Assembly (NCBI RefSeq): GCF_007954425.1
Contig: NZ_CP042345.1
Location: 2,726,001-2,790,000 of the forward strand
Length of the DNA: 64,000 nt
Source of the DNA: Novosphingobium ginsenosidimutans
Lineage (GTDB): Bacteria; Pseudomonadota; Alphaproteobacteria; Sphingomonadales; Sphingomonadaceae
Direction: 5' to 3'
Each line of letters starts with the position of its first letter. Position 1 is the stretch's first letter. Positions 48,372 to 59,019 of this stretch are shown one piece after another. Below the pieces are notes generated by a model. It had not been told where the DNA came from. It did no database searches and saw nothing but the letters and a program-made list of their open reading frames with translations. The position numbers and the translations under genes are program-made.

Positions 48372-49980
48372 CGTCAGTGAAATCGCGCGGCCTTCCGTCC
48401 GGCAAGCCCCACCAGGCGACAATCAATGCCATCAGCACGACGCCCCAGGTGTACCACAGCCCTGAATAGGGATCGCCGGTGCGCGCAACGATGAAGCTGG
48501 CGATGAAGGGCAGGAAGCCCCCGAAATAGCCGGTGCCGATATGATAGGGGATCGACATCGAGCTGTAGCGGACCTTTGGTGGGAACATTTCCGCCAGCAG
48601 CGCCGCGACGGGGCCATAGGTTGCCGCCGAAAGCGCCATGAGCACCAGCAGCGCGGCAATGATCAGCGCGGATTGGCCAAGGCTGGGCTTGTGCTTCTCG
48701 AAATTGAACACCGTCTTGCCGACGCGCGCCTCGATCTCAGCCTTGCGGGCCTTGGCATCGTCCCAGTTGAGCCCATCAAGCGCGATCACTTCCGTGCCGC
48801 CCATCACAAGTTCAAGCTTGTCACCCTGGTCAAGGGTATAGCCGATCCCGGCTCCGGCAAAATCGCCCATCAGCTTGCCGCACTGGGTCTTCTGCTTGGT
48901 GGAAAACGGATCATAGGAGCAGTCGCTGCCGCGGATGGTCCACTCGATCGAGGCGTGCTGTGCCGGGTTCTTGGCGACCGAGCCGATGAACCAGAAGGTC
49001 GGGAACAACAGCAGCAGGGTCAGGACATAGCCGATCACGATCGGCTTCTTGCGCCCGATGCGGTCCGAAAGGCTGCCGAAATAGATGTAGAAGCCCATCC
49101 CGATCAGCGCCGCGATGCCAACGATGATTTCCGCCGTGGTGCTCTCCACGTGCATCGCATTCTGCAGGAAAGACAGCCCTGAGAACATCGCGGTGTACCA
49201 GATCACGGTCAGGCCAGCGGCAATGCCGAACAGGGCGATGAAGATGCGCTTCTTGTTGCCGGGATAGGTGAAACTTTCAACGAAGGGGTTGCCCGCAGTT
49301 TCGCCCGCCTCCTTCATCGCTTGGAAGACCGGGCTTTCGGAGAGCTTGAAGCGCATCCACAGCGAGATCGCCAATAGCAGCAGGCTGAGCAGGAAAGGCA
49401 CGCGCCAACCCCAGGCGTTCCAGGTTTCGGGACTCATCGCCGCCTTGCAACCCAGCACGACGATCAGGCTGAGAACGAAGCCGCCGACCACGCTGGCCTG
49501 GATATAGCTGGTGAAGTAACCGCGCCGACTGAAAGGGGAATGCTCCGCGACATAGATCGCAGCCCCGCCGTACTCCCCGCCAAGTGCCAGGCCTTGCAGG
49601 ATCCGCAACAGGATCACGATGGCCGGTGCCCACAGACCGATTTCCGATGCTGCCGGGATCAGGCCAACGCCGGCCGTCGCGATCCCCATCAGCGTTACGG
49701 TGACCAGGAACGTGTACTTGCGCCCCAGCTTGTCACCCAGGTAACCAAACAGGATCGCTCCCAGCGGGCGGAAGCCAAAGCCGACCGCGAAGACCAGCCA
49801 GAACAGCAGCATTTCCAGTGTGGCATTGCCGGTCGGAAAAAAGGTCTTCGACAGGATCGCGCCGAGCGCGCCGTAGATGAAGAAGTCATACCATTCGAAC
49901 ACGGTGCCGGCCGATGAGGCGCCGATTACCAGGCGCATGTCGGAGGCGGAGGGCTCGTGGTGAACGGTCTGCGTGGCCAT
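48361..49980 (-). CDS. MHS-family major facilitator transporter with large insert
   Basis: A 539-residue transporter of the metabolite:H+ symporter group (ProP/ShiA-like). FEWYDFFIYGALG, GYLGDKLGRKYTF and LQGLALGGEYGGAAIYVAEHSP are diagnostic, and about 12 hydrophobic segments can be counted. A hydrophilic insert of about 100 residues (roughly 337-437, with two cysteines in GSDCSYDP and KTQCGKL) separates two late membrane segments, where typical members have a short loop. The substrate is unknown (organic acid or osmolyte likely). Confidence 0.9.
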   Translation of the reverse strand: MATQTVHHEPSASDMRLVIGASSAGTVFEWYDFFIYGALGAILSKTFFPTGNATLEMLLFWLVFAVGFGFRPLGAILFGYLGDKLGRKYTFLVTVTLMGIATAGVGLIPAASEIGLWAPAIVILLRILQGLALGGEYGGAAIYVAEHSPFSRRGYFTSYIQASVVGGFVLSLIVVLGCKAAMSPETWNAWGWRVPFLLSLLLLAISLWMRFKLSESPVFQAMKEAGETAGNPFVESFTYPGNKKRIFIALFGIAAGLTVIWYTAMFSGLSFLQNAMHVESTTAEIIVGIAALIGMGFYIYFGSLSDRIGRKKPIVIGYVLTLLLLFPTFWFIGSVAKNPAQHASIEWTIRGSDCSYDPFSTKQKTQCGKLMGDFAGAGIGYTLDQGDKLELVMGGTEVIALDGLNWDDAKARKAEIEARVGKTVFNFEKHKPSLGQSALIIAALLVLMALSAATYGPVAALLAEMFPPKVRYSSMSIPYHIGTGYFGGFLPFIASFIVARTGDPYSGLWYTWGVVLMALIVAWWGLPDGRPRDFTDDVA

Positions 49981-50014
49981 GGCTTCCCCTGTAGTTTATC
50001 TCGTTAGCTGCCCT

Positions 50015-50449
50015 CTAGCCGGGCTTTGGCGCGCTGGAAAGCGCCTCCAGCGCGGCTTGCCAGGCAAGCGTGATCGCGCCATGGCGGGCCGGATAGTCTC
50101 GCGCGGCAGCGATCGTGGCGAAGCCCGGCCAAGCGGGCAAATCACCGCCCTTATTCAGCCAGGTGCGAATTTCGCGGAGCGCGGTGCGCAGGCTGTTCTC
50201 ATCGTGACCAATTGCTTGCGCTGCGAACAGCGCAGCACTGGCCTGACCGATGGCGCAGGCCTGAGCCTTCAGCCCAATGCCGGTGATCGCGCCCGCTTCA
50301 CCAACTGCCAGGCCAAGCGTTACCGCGCTGCCGCATGTTTGCGAACGCACTGCGCCCTGCAGGGGCAGGCCTGGATCGTGAGGCCACTGGCTGAGGCTGG
50401 TTGCCAGCGCGAGGACTTCGCGCGTGTAGAGGTTAGTAGTGCTACTCAA
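50015..50449 (-). CDS. IscU/NifU-like iron-sulfur scaffold-related protein
   Basis: A 144-residue protein with the IscU-type fold: LYTREVLALA at the start, C39 in RSQTCGSAVTL and C65 in QACAIGQASAAL. The third cluster cysteine, expected in an R-x2-C-x2-L setting near the end, is A125 (ARHGAITLAW). It may be a diverged scaffold or an assembly helper. The apparent start is TTG 50449, 3 bases after cvpA, without a clear ribosome-binding site. Confidence 0.8.
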   Translation of the reverse strand: MSSTTNLYTREVLALATSLSQWPHDPGLPLQGAVRSQTCGSAVTLGLAVGEAGAITGIGLKAQACAIGQASAALFAAQAIGHDENSLRTALREIRTWLNKGGDLPAWPGFATIAAARDYPARHGAITLAWQAALEALSSAPKPG

Positions 50450-50452
50450 CGA

Positions 50453-50989
50453 TCAGGATTTGTCTTTGCCCAGGCGCTTGGCTTCGGCCTCGGCCGCTTC
50501 CTTGCGGCGCTCGGCAATCATCTTGACCAAGGCTTCGCTGCTGGCATTGACGAATGGATAGGCGCGGGCCTGCGTGATCCAGGTCGGCCGACCGCCAATG
50601 CCCCAAACGGTGTCATAACCCAGCACCAGCACCGAAAAGGCCAGCACGGTGATTACCATGCCTTTGACTGCGCCGAACCCGAAACCGAGCAGGCGATCGA
50701 TCGGACCTAGCACCGATTCGCGGCTGGCTTCACCCATCCGGTTGGCAACGAGTTTGACGATCGCATAGGGCACCAGCAGCAGCAGGGCGAAGGCCAACAC
50801 GGTCGCCCCGGATTCGCTGCCGACATAGGGAACCAGCGCAGCCGACAGCGGCGTATGCAGATTGTGGATTGTGAACAGCGCGATGACCCAGGCCGAAAGC
50901 GCCAAAATCTCTTGCACGAAGCCGCGCATAAAACCCGTGATTGCGCCCAGCCCGACCAAGACCAGCACAGCGATGTCAAAACCAGTCAT
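50453..50989 (-). CDS. cvpA: CvpA-family membrane protein
   Basis: A 178-residue inner-membrane protein with four hydrophobic segments (starting FDIAVLVLVGLGAITGFMRG) and a charged C-terminal tail (AERRKEAAEAEAKRLGKDK). The G-F-x-RGF-x-QE motif after the first segment and the GPIDRLLGFGFGAVKG stretch are CvpA signatures. CvpA is linked to colicin V production and envelope stress tolerance. It follows radA by 10 bases. Confidence 0.93.
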   Translation of the reverse strand: MTGFDIAVLVLVGLGAITGFMRGFVQEILALSAWVIALFTIHNLHTPLSAALVPYVGSESGATVLAFALLLLVPYAIVKLVANRMGEASRESVLGPIDRLLGFGFGAVKGMVITVLAFSVLVLGYDTVWGIGGRPTWITQARAYPFVNASSEALVKMIAERRKEAAEAEAKRLGKDKS

Positions 50990-50999
50990 GGTTTCAAAT

Positions 51000-52361
51000 C
51001 TATGACCCGCCCATCACCTGGTCAACGAGATTCCGGAGTAAGGTTACCTCGCGATGGCCTTTGGCCATGCCTGTACCGTCACCCGGGCCGAAGGCCTTAG
51101 TAAATCCCAGCTTTGCCGCCTCCTTGAGACGCAACCCGCCGTGCGCCACGGGTCGCACTTCCCCGGCCAGCGAAACTTCACCGAACCAGACTGCGTCATT
51201 GGGCAGCGGCCGGTCAGCCAGGGCTGAAATAAGCGCCGCCGCTACTGCCAGATCGGCAGCCGGGTCACCGAGCCGATATCCGCCCGCCACATTGAGGTAC
51301 ACTTCGCAAGAAGAGAAGTTGAGCCCGCAGCGCGCCTCCAGCACGGCCAGCAACATGGCCATCCGGCCATTGTCCCAACCGACCACAGCGCGGCGCGGCG
51401 TGGCTCCGCTGGCGAGCCGTACGATCAGGGCCTGGATCTCCACCAGCACCGGGCGGGTCCCTTCCATCGCCGGGAAGACTGCGCTGCCTGGAACCGGGTT
51501 CTCGCGGCCCGACAGGAAAAGCAATGATGGGTTGCCTACCTCTTCCAACCCTTGCCCAGCCATCGCGAAGACCCCGATTTCGTCGACGGGACCGAAGCGG
51601 TTCTTGAGATTGCGCAGGATCCGGTACTGGTGGCTGCGCTCTCCTTCAAAGCTCATGACCACATCGACCATGTGCTCCAGCACGCGGGGCCCGGCGATCG
51701 AGCCATCCTTGGTAACGTGGCCCACCAGCACGAGCGCGCAGCCGCATTCCTTGGCAAAGCGGATCAGCTCAAAGGCCGAGGCACGAACCTGGCTGACCGT
51801 GCCGGGTGCGCCCTCAATCTGGTCAGAGTGCATGGTCTGGATAGAATCGATCACCACCAGCGCCGGCGGGGCCATGCCGCCCAACGTCGTCAGGATGTCA
51901 CGAACCGAAGTAGCCGAGGCCAGACGGATCGGCGCATCGGCCAGCCCCAGGCGCTCAGCCCGCAGGCGGACCTGCCCGGCCGCTTCCTCGCCGCTGATAT
52001 AGACAACCTCACCCCCAGCCCGCGCCATCTGCGCCGCGGCCTGGATCAGCAAGGTCGATTTGCCGATCCCCGGATCGCCGCCCATCAATACCGCCGAACC
52101 AGGCACCAGCCCGCCGCCCAGCGCGCGATCGAACTCAGCAATGCCGGTGCTGCGCCGGACCAGCTTTTCACCGGGCTTGTCGAGCGGTTCGAAATCAATC
52201 TTCCGACCGCCGCCCGAAAGATCGTGCTTGGCCGAAAAGACCGTTTCCGGTGCCTCCTCGCTGAGCGTGTTCCATTCGCCGCAGTCCGCACACTGACCCT
52301 GCCAGCGAAAGCTGACGCTACCACAGGCCTGGCAGATATAGCGGCGTTTGGGCTTGGCCAT
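51000..52361 (-). CDS. radA: DNA repair protein RadA
   Basis: A 453-residue RecA-related helicase that processes recombination intermediates. Zinc finger CQACGSVSFRWQGQCADC (10-27), Walker A GGDPGIGKST, the RadA-specific KNRFG motif (NLKNRFGPVDEIGVF) and a C-terminal Lon-like domain (AVAAALISALADRPLP, FGEVSLAGEVRPV). It heads a three-gene operon with cvpA and the IscU-like gene and is divergent from the patatin gene. Confidence 0.97.
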   Translation of the reverse strand: MAKPKRRYICQACGSVSFRWQGQCADCGEWNTLSEEAPETVFSAKHDLSGGGRKIDFEPLDKPGEKLVRRSTGIAEFDRALGGGLVPGSAVLMGGDPGIGKSTLLIQAAAQMARAGGEVVYISGEEAAGQVRLRAERLGLADAPIRLASATSVRDILTTLGGMAPPALVVIDSIQTMHSDQIEGAPGTVSQVRASAFELIRFAKECGCALVLVGHVTKDGSIAGPRVLEHMVDVVMSFEGERSHQYRILRNLKNRFGPVDEIGVFAMAGQGLEEVGNPSLLFLSGRENPVPGSAVFPAMEGTRPVLVEIQALIVRLASGATPRRAVVGWDNGRMAMLLAVLEARCGLNFSSCEVYLNVAGGYRLGDPAADLAVAAALISALADRPLPNDAVWFGEVSLAGEVRPVAHGGLRLKEAAKLGFTKAFGPGDGTGMAKGHREVTLLRNLVDQVMGGS

Positions 52362-52449
52362 GGTCGACCGATAACCGGAACGAAGCAGGAACGCAAGGCG
52401 CGTGGATTGTTTTGTAACGAGGTTTCGTTGCAGCCCTAAATCTGCCTAT

Positions 52450-54771
52450 ATGATCGGTATGCGCCAGAAGGAACTCCGCATCGCCCTCGTCTGCTATGGC
52501 GGGGTCAGCCTTGCGGTTTACATGCACGGCGTTACCAAAGAGCTGTGGAAGCTGGCCCGCGCCAGCCGCGCTCATATCGTCGGTGAGGATGCACCAAAGG
52601 GCACCGAGGCGGTCTACCTTAAACTGCTGCGCAGCATGGAGCGTGACCGTCAGCTGCGCCTGCGGGTCATGCCCGATATCGTTGCCGGGGCTAGCGCCGG
52701 CGGGATCAACGGCGTGTTCCTGGCGCAGGCGATCCATTCCGGACAGAGCCTGGAACCCTTGACCGACCTTTGGCTGGAGCGCGCCGATGTCGATGTGCTG
52801 GTCGATCCCGATGCCCGCCCCTGGTGGCGCTTTGCCAAATTCTGGGCGATGCCGATTGTCTGGTTCCTGCTTTCGCGTCCCGGTAACGTGGTTTCGCAAA
52901 GCGTCGCCCCAGAGACCCGCGGCGAGGTGCGGGCCAAGCTTTCGCGCCTGATCCGCTCGCGTTGGTTTGAACCGCCTTTTTCGGGCATCGGTTTCTCGCG
53001 TCTGTTGGCTGAAGCGCTCGATACCATGGCCAAAGGACCGACCGACGCGCCGCTTCTGCCGCCGGGCCATCCGCTTGACCTGTTCGTGACTGCCACCGAC
53101 TTCAAGGGCCATCCCCAGATGCTGCGGCTCAACAGTCCGGCCAATGCCGAGGAAAGCGAGCATCGCCTTTCGATCGGGTTTCGCAGCAAGACGCCGCTAA
53201 CCGGCGCCCACCCCCTCGCCCCGACACCCGAACTAGTCTTCGCCGCACGCGCAACTGCCAGCTTTCCCGGTGCCTTCCCGGCATTGCAAGCCGCCGAGAT
53301 CGACGCGCTGGTGGCAGAGCGTGACGAGGAATGGCACAGCCGCACCGCCTTTTTCGCACGGATCATGCCCAACCACACCCGGCTTGGCGATGTCGAAGGC
53401 GTTTCGCTGATCGACGGCTCGGTGCTGGTCAACGCTCCCTTTGCCGAAGCGATGAACGTGCTGCGCGATCGGCCCGCCCAGCGCGAGGTCGATCGGCGCT
53501 TCGTCTATGTTGACCCCCATCCGGACCGGGTTGGCGGCCTGCGCCGCAACGATCCGCGCCCGCCGGGTTTCTTTTCGGTGATCCTCGGCTCGCTATCCTC
53601 GATCCCGCGCGAGCAGCCGGTTCGGGACAATCTTGATGCCATTGCCGAGCGCTCGCACGAGCTTGATGAACTGAAGCGCGTAGTCGAAACGCTTCGCCCC
53701 GATGTCGAGGCTGAGGTTGAGCGGCTGTTCGGTCGCACCCTGATGTTCGAATGGCCCAGCCTGCGCCGCCTGACATCATGGCGCAAGAAAGCACAGGATG
53801 CAGCAGCCAAGGGTGCCGGCTATGCCTATCACGGTTATGGCCAGGTCAAGCTGCGCGCAATCGTGCAGGATCTGGCCCAGACTATCCATGCGGCGGCACC
53901 AGACATTCCGGGCGACCGAGAAGCCATAGAGCGTCACCTGACCAGCTGGCTCAACACCATTGGCTTCGATCACCTTGCCCTGCTCAAGGGTGGTGCTTCG
54001 TCAGAAGCTATCACCTTCTTCCGCGACCACGATCTTGGCTATCGCGTTCGCCGCCTGCGGCACTTGGCGCGGCGCCTGTCCGAGGATTGGGACGATATCG
54101 ACCGCGAGCATCCCCACGCGCGCGAGGACGCCCGCGATGCTGTGTACCGCGCGCTCGGTCTCTATTTCGAACGCGAGGGCGCTGCCTATCTGGGGCCAGA
54201 CTTTGTACCTGCGGCCCGACGAGTGCTGGAGGATCCGGCCACTGTCCTTGCCATGATGGCCGAGCGCCGGGCCCTGCCCGAACTCGATCCGCAAGTTGAT
54301 GCGATCCTGGTCGAGGCGCTTAAGCCGCTCCCACGCGAACTGCGGCGGCGAATCCTGCTGACCTACCTGGGTTTCCCGTTCTACGACACGGTCACTCTGC
54401 CGCTGCTGCGGGGTGAGAACATCAACGAGCTGGATCCGGCCAAGGTTGACCGGATTTCACCCGACGATTGCCCTGGCATCCGCGCTGGCGGGGCAGCGCA
54501 AGCGCTGCGCGGGGTGGAGTTCTACAACTTCGGCGCGTTTTTCAGCCGCGCCTACCGTGAGAACGATTACCTCTGGGGCCGGCTCCATGGCGCTGAACGC
54601 ATGATTGATCTGGTCGCTTCTGCCCTGCCGGCCGGCAGCATCATCGACGAGCATGAGCTGGCGGCCTTGAAGCGCGAGGCCTTCCTGACTGTCCTGGACG
54701 AGGAAGAACCCCGCCTGCGCGCCGATCCCGGCCTGGTGCCACGGATCAGGGCCGAGGTAATGGCAAGCTAG
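52450..54771 (+). CDS. Patatin-like phospholipase with DUF3376-type C-terminus
   Basis: A 773-residue protein. The N-terminal patatin domain has an oxyanion/N-terminal strand (RIALVCYGGVSLAVYMHGV), the nucleophile serine in VAGASAGGINGVF and the catalytic Asp in LIDGSVLVNAPF. The remaining 450 residues are helical and charged and resemble the patatin-related DUF3376 family. No signal peptide; cytoplasmic or membrane-peripheral. Starts ATG 52450 and 52459 are both possible and neither has a clear ribosome-binding site. The stop overlaps the convergent MBL gene by 4 bases. Confidence 0.87.
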   Translation: MIGMRQKELRIALVCYGGVSLAVYMHGVTKELWKLARASRAHIVGEDAPKGTEAVYLKLLRSMERDRQLRLRVMPDIVAGASAGGINGVFLAQAIHSGQSLEPLTDLWLERADVDVLVDPDARPWWRFAKFWAMPIVWFLLSRPGNVVSQSVAPETRGEVRAKLSRLIRSRWFEPPFSGIGFSRLLAEALDTMAKGPTDAPLLPPGHPLDLFVTATDFKGHPQMLRLNSPANAEESEHRLSIGFRSKTPLTGAHPLAPTPELVFAARATASFPGAFPALQAAEIDALVAERDEEWHSRTAFFARIMPNHTRLGDVEGVSLIDGSVLVNAPFAEAMNVLRDRPAQREVDRRFVYVDPHPDRVGGLRRNDPRPPGFFSVILGSLSSIPREQPVRDNLDAIAERSHELDELKRVVETLRPDVEAEVERLFGRTLMFEWPSLRRLTSWRKKAQDAAAKGAGYAYHGYGQVKLRAIVQDLAQTIHAAAPDIPGDREAIERHLTSWLNTIGFDHLALLKGGASSEAITFFRDHDLGYRVRRLRHLARRLSEDWDDIDREHPHAREDARDAVYRALGLYFEREGAAYLGPDFVPAARRVLEDPATVLAMMAERRALPELDPQVDAILVEALKPLPRELRRRILLTYLGFPFYDTVTLPLLRGENINELDPAKVDRISPDDCPGIRAGGAAQALRGVEFYNFGAFFSRAYRENDYLWGRLHGAERMIDLVASALPAGSIIDEHELAALKREAFLTVLDEEEPRLRADPGLVPRIRAEVMAS

Positions 54772-55679
54772 TGCTTGTGGGCAGGCGCCGGCTTGGCGTC
54801 CAGGCTGGCCCAGATCGCTTTGGCGAACGTGTCGGCGTTGATGAAGGCCTTGGGCTTTTCCAGCGGCTTCAGCGGATTGTCGGCTAGCACGGCTTCCAGG
54901 TTTTGCCCCTTGGCCTTGCGCGCGCGGATCAGTTCGATCGATTGCGCGATCATCCCGCGCCAGGCAATCAGATCGGCCTGGGTTCCGACCGGACCGTGGC
55001 CGGGGATGATCTTGGTCTGGGGGTTGGTGATCTTGATCAGGTGATCAAGGGTATGGACCAGGTTCAGCGCATTGCCGCCAGAGTTGGTATCGATGAAGGG
55101 AAAACCCAGACCGTTCATCATCAGGTCTCCGGTGTGTAGGACATTGGCCTTGCGCCAATAAAGCGCAGTGTCGCCATCGGTGTGGCCTCCCTTAGTCCCG
55201 ATTGCGTCGATCCGATCACCATTCAGGTGAAAGCTCACACCATCCTGATAGGTCACCACCGGCAGGGCTGCGGGCGGTGCCGGCGGAGTGGCGGTCGGGC
55301 CACTGCTGGAACCGGCCAGCAGCCGCACGCGGACGTTCTCATGGGCGAAAATCGTCACTCCAGTCTTGCCGAGGTTCTCGTTCCCGCCGGTGTGATCGTA
55401 ATGCCAGTGGGTGTTGACCAGGTACTTGACCGGCTTGGCCCCGACCGCAGCAACTGCAGCAACAATCTTGTCGGTCAAGGGTGCGAACTGGTCATCGATC
55501 AGGACTGAGCCATCCTCGCCATAGGACAGACCGATATTGCCGCCCGCGCCAAACAGTACGGCAACGCCAGGCGCGACGATTTCCGACTTGATCTCGACCT
55601 TGCTGAAATCCGGCGTTTGCGCAGCAGCAGGAATGCTCGCGGCGAGAACTGCAGCGGCAGATAGCTTGGCAAGGCGCAT
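54768..55679 (-). CDS. Exported MBL-fold metallo-hydrolase
   Basis: A 303-residue periplasmic metallo-beta-lactamase fold enzyme. Signal peptide (LSAAAVLAASIPAAAQ) then HWHYDHTGG, GGHTDGDTALYW with a metal His, HTGDLMMNG with a metal Asp and IIPGHGPVG. It resembles the cyclase/hydrolase subgroup rather than a proven beta-lactamase. GAGAGGA, 6 bases before the ATG, lies in a hairpin. It is downstream of dnaJ on the same strand (gap 47 bases). Confidence 0.88.
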   Translation of the reverse strand: MRLAKLSAAAVLAASIPAAAQTPDFSKVEIKSEIVAPGVAVLFGAGGNIGLSYGEDGSVLIDDQFAPLTDKIVAAVAAVGAKPVKYLVNTHWHYDHTGGNENLGKTGVTIFAHENVRVRLLAGSSSGPTATPPAPPAALPVVTYQDGVSFHLNGDRIDAIGTKGGHTDGDTALYWRKANVLHTGDLMMNGLGFPFIDTNSGGNALNLVHTLDHLIKITNPQTKIIPGHGPVGTQADLIAWRGMIAQSIELIRARKAKGQNLEAVLADNPLKPLEKPKAFINADTFAKAIWASLDAKPAPAHKH

Positions 55680-55685
55680 GATAAA

Positions 55686-55712
55686 TCCTCTCGGTTCTTA
55701 TGGGCGAGAGGA
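55686..55712 (-). promoter_or_regulatory. Hairpin sequestering the ribosome-binding site of the MBL gene
   Basis: TCCTCTCG and CGAGAGGA form a perfect 8-bp stem (55686-55693 with 55705-55712) over an 11-base loop. In the minus-strand mRNA the 3' arm CGAGAGGA contains the Shine-Dalgarno sequence of the exported MBL gene, 6 bases before its ATG. The structure also lies just past the dnaJ stop, so it could serve as an operon 3' hairpin. Confidence 0.55.
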
Positions 55713-55726
55713 CTGCGCCCCCGCCG

Positions 55727-56857
55727 CTAATCGGTCAAGTCGTTCCAGGCTTCCTTCAGCTTGTCGAAGAAGCCCTTTGAACCCGGACATTCATCACCGG
55801 TCTCAGTCTCCTGCAGCTCGCGCAGCAGTTCTTTCTGACGCGCGGTCAGCTTGGTGGGGGTTTCAACCGTGATTTCCATCACCAGGTCGCCGCGCCCGCG
55901 GCCTTGCAGGACGGGCATGCCGGCACCGCGGCGGCGCAGCTGCTTACCGGACTGGATGCCGGCCGGGATCGGCACGGTATGGCGCTCGCCATCAATGCCG
56001 GGCAGTTCGATCTCGCCGCCCAGCGCAGCCGTAGTGAAGGTAATCGGCACGCGGGTCAGCAGCGTGGTCCCGTCGCGTTCGAACACTGCGTGGCGGCGGA
56101 CGTGAACGAAAATGTAGAGATCGCCCGGCGGCGCCCCAAACGGCCCGGCCTCACCCTTGCCACCCAGGCGGATGCGGGTGCCGGTATCGACGCCTGGCGG
56201 GATCGTGACATCAAGGGTTTGCGGCTGATCGACCCGCCCTTCCCCGCCGCATTTGCGGCAGGGCTTTTCGATCACCTCGCCGCGACCGTGACAGGTCGGG
56301 CAGGTTCGCTCGACCATGAAGAAGCCCTGCTGGGCGCGGACCTGACCATGACCACCACAAAGGTTGCAGCGGCGCGTACCGGTGCCCGGCTCGGCGCCTG
56401 AGCCATCGCAGGGCTCGCAAGCAGCAGCGACTTCGATCTCGATCTGGGCTTGCTTGCCGTGAAACGCCTCTTCCAGGCTGACTTCTAGGTCATAACGCAG
56501 GTCCGCCCCGCGCCGGGCCTGCTGCCTGCCGCCGCCGCCAAACGCGCTGCCGAAGATCGTCTCGAAAATATCGCCCAGATCGGAAAAGCCGCCGCCGGGT
56601 CCGCCGGCTCCGCCGCCCATCCCGCCGTTCTGGAACGCGGCATGGCCGAACCGATCATAGGCTGCGCGTTTTTGCGGATCTTTCAGGCATTCGTAGGCTT
56701 CGCTGATTGCCTTGAACCGCGCTTCGGCCTCGGCATCACCGGGATTCTTGTCCGGGTGCCAACGCATGGCCAGCTTGCGGTACGAGGACTTGATCGCAGC
56801 GTCATCCGCGCCGCGATCTACCTCGAGCAGCTCGTAATAGTCGACTTCTACTGCCAT
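55727..56857 (-). CDS. dnaJ: Chaperone protein DnaJ
   Basis: A 376-residue Hsp40. J domain ([25 protein letters not shown] in [11 protein letters not shown]), Gly/Phe linker, four zinc motifs ([32 protein letters not shown]) and the substrate-binding C-terminus. It stimulates the DnaK ATPase. It follows dnaK by 69 bases, with an intercistronic hairpin between. I chose ATG 56857. Confidence 0.98.
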   Translation of the reverse strand: MAVEVDYYELLEVDRGADDAAIKSSYRKLAMRWHPDKNPGDAEAEARFKAISEAYECLKDPQKRAAYDRFGHAAFQNGGMGGGAGGPGGGFSDLGDIFETIFGSAFGGGGRQQARRGADLRYDLEVSLEEAFHGKQAQIEIEVAAACEPCDGSGAEPGTGTRRCNLCGGHGQVRAQQGFFMVERTCPTCHGRGEVIEKPCRKCGGEGRVDQPQTLDVTIPPGVDTGTRIRLGGKGEAGPFGAPPGDLYIFVHVRRHAVFERDGTTLLTRVPITFTTAALGGEIELPGIDGERHTVPIPAGIQSGKQLRRRGAGMPVLQGRGRGDLVMEITVETPTKLTARQKELLRELQETETGDECPGSKGFFDKLKEAWNDLTD

Positions 56858-56877
56858 CGCCCCACCCCGATGCAGCA

Positions 56878-56909
56878 CCCGCCACCGCGCCGGTCAGCAC
56901 GGTGGCGGG
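56878..56909 (-). other. Intercistronic hairpin between dnaK and dnaJ
   Basis: CCCGCCACCG (56878-56887) pairs perfectly with CGGTGGCGGG (56900-56909) over a 12-base loop. It lies between the dnaK stop and the dnaJ start, with no T-run. Such hairpins may limit readthrough or stabilise the dnaK message, making dnaJ less abundant than dnaK. Confidence 0.65.
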
Positions 56910-56926
56910 CGTCATGCATGGCTTGC

Positions 56927-58846
<1,920 letters not shown>

Positions 58847-58933
58847 ATTACTGCCCATCCTTGGTCATTTTCTGGACACCGCCCCTGCACCTTCCCAGTC
58901 CCGGCAAAGGCGCCCTGCGGCTCGTTGACCGGG

Positions 58934-58964
58934 CGGATATAGGAGCGGTTTTGCTTGGCACAAG
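58934..58964 (-). promoter_or_regulatory. Sigma-32 (RpoH) heat-shock promoter of dnaK
   Basis: On the minus strand CTTG (58964-58961) is followed after 17 bases by CCTATATCCG (58943-58934). This matches every fixed base of the alphaproteobacterial heat-shock pattern CTTG-N17/18-CYTATNTNNG. Transcription would start around 58927, leaving an untranslated leader of about 80 bases before dnaK. No CIRCE (HrcA) repeat is seen here. Confidence 0.75.
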
Positions 58965-59019
58965 GGCAGCGTCGCATTAGGCACCACTGCAATTTCAACC
59001 CCCTGATCCGAGGTTCCCG

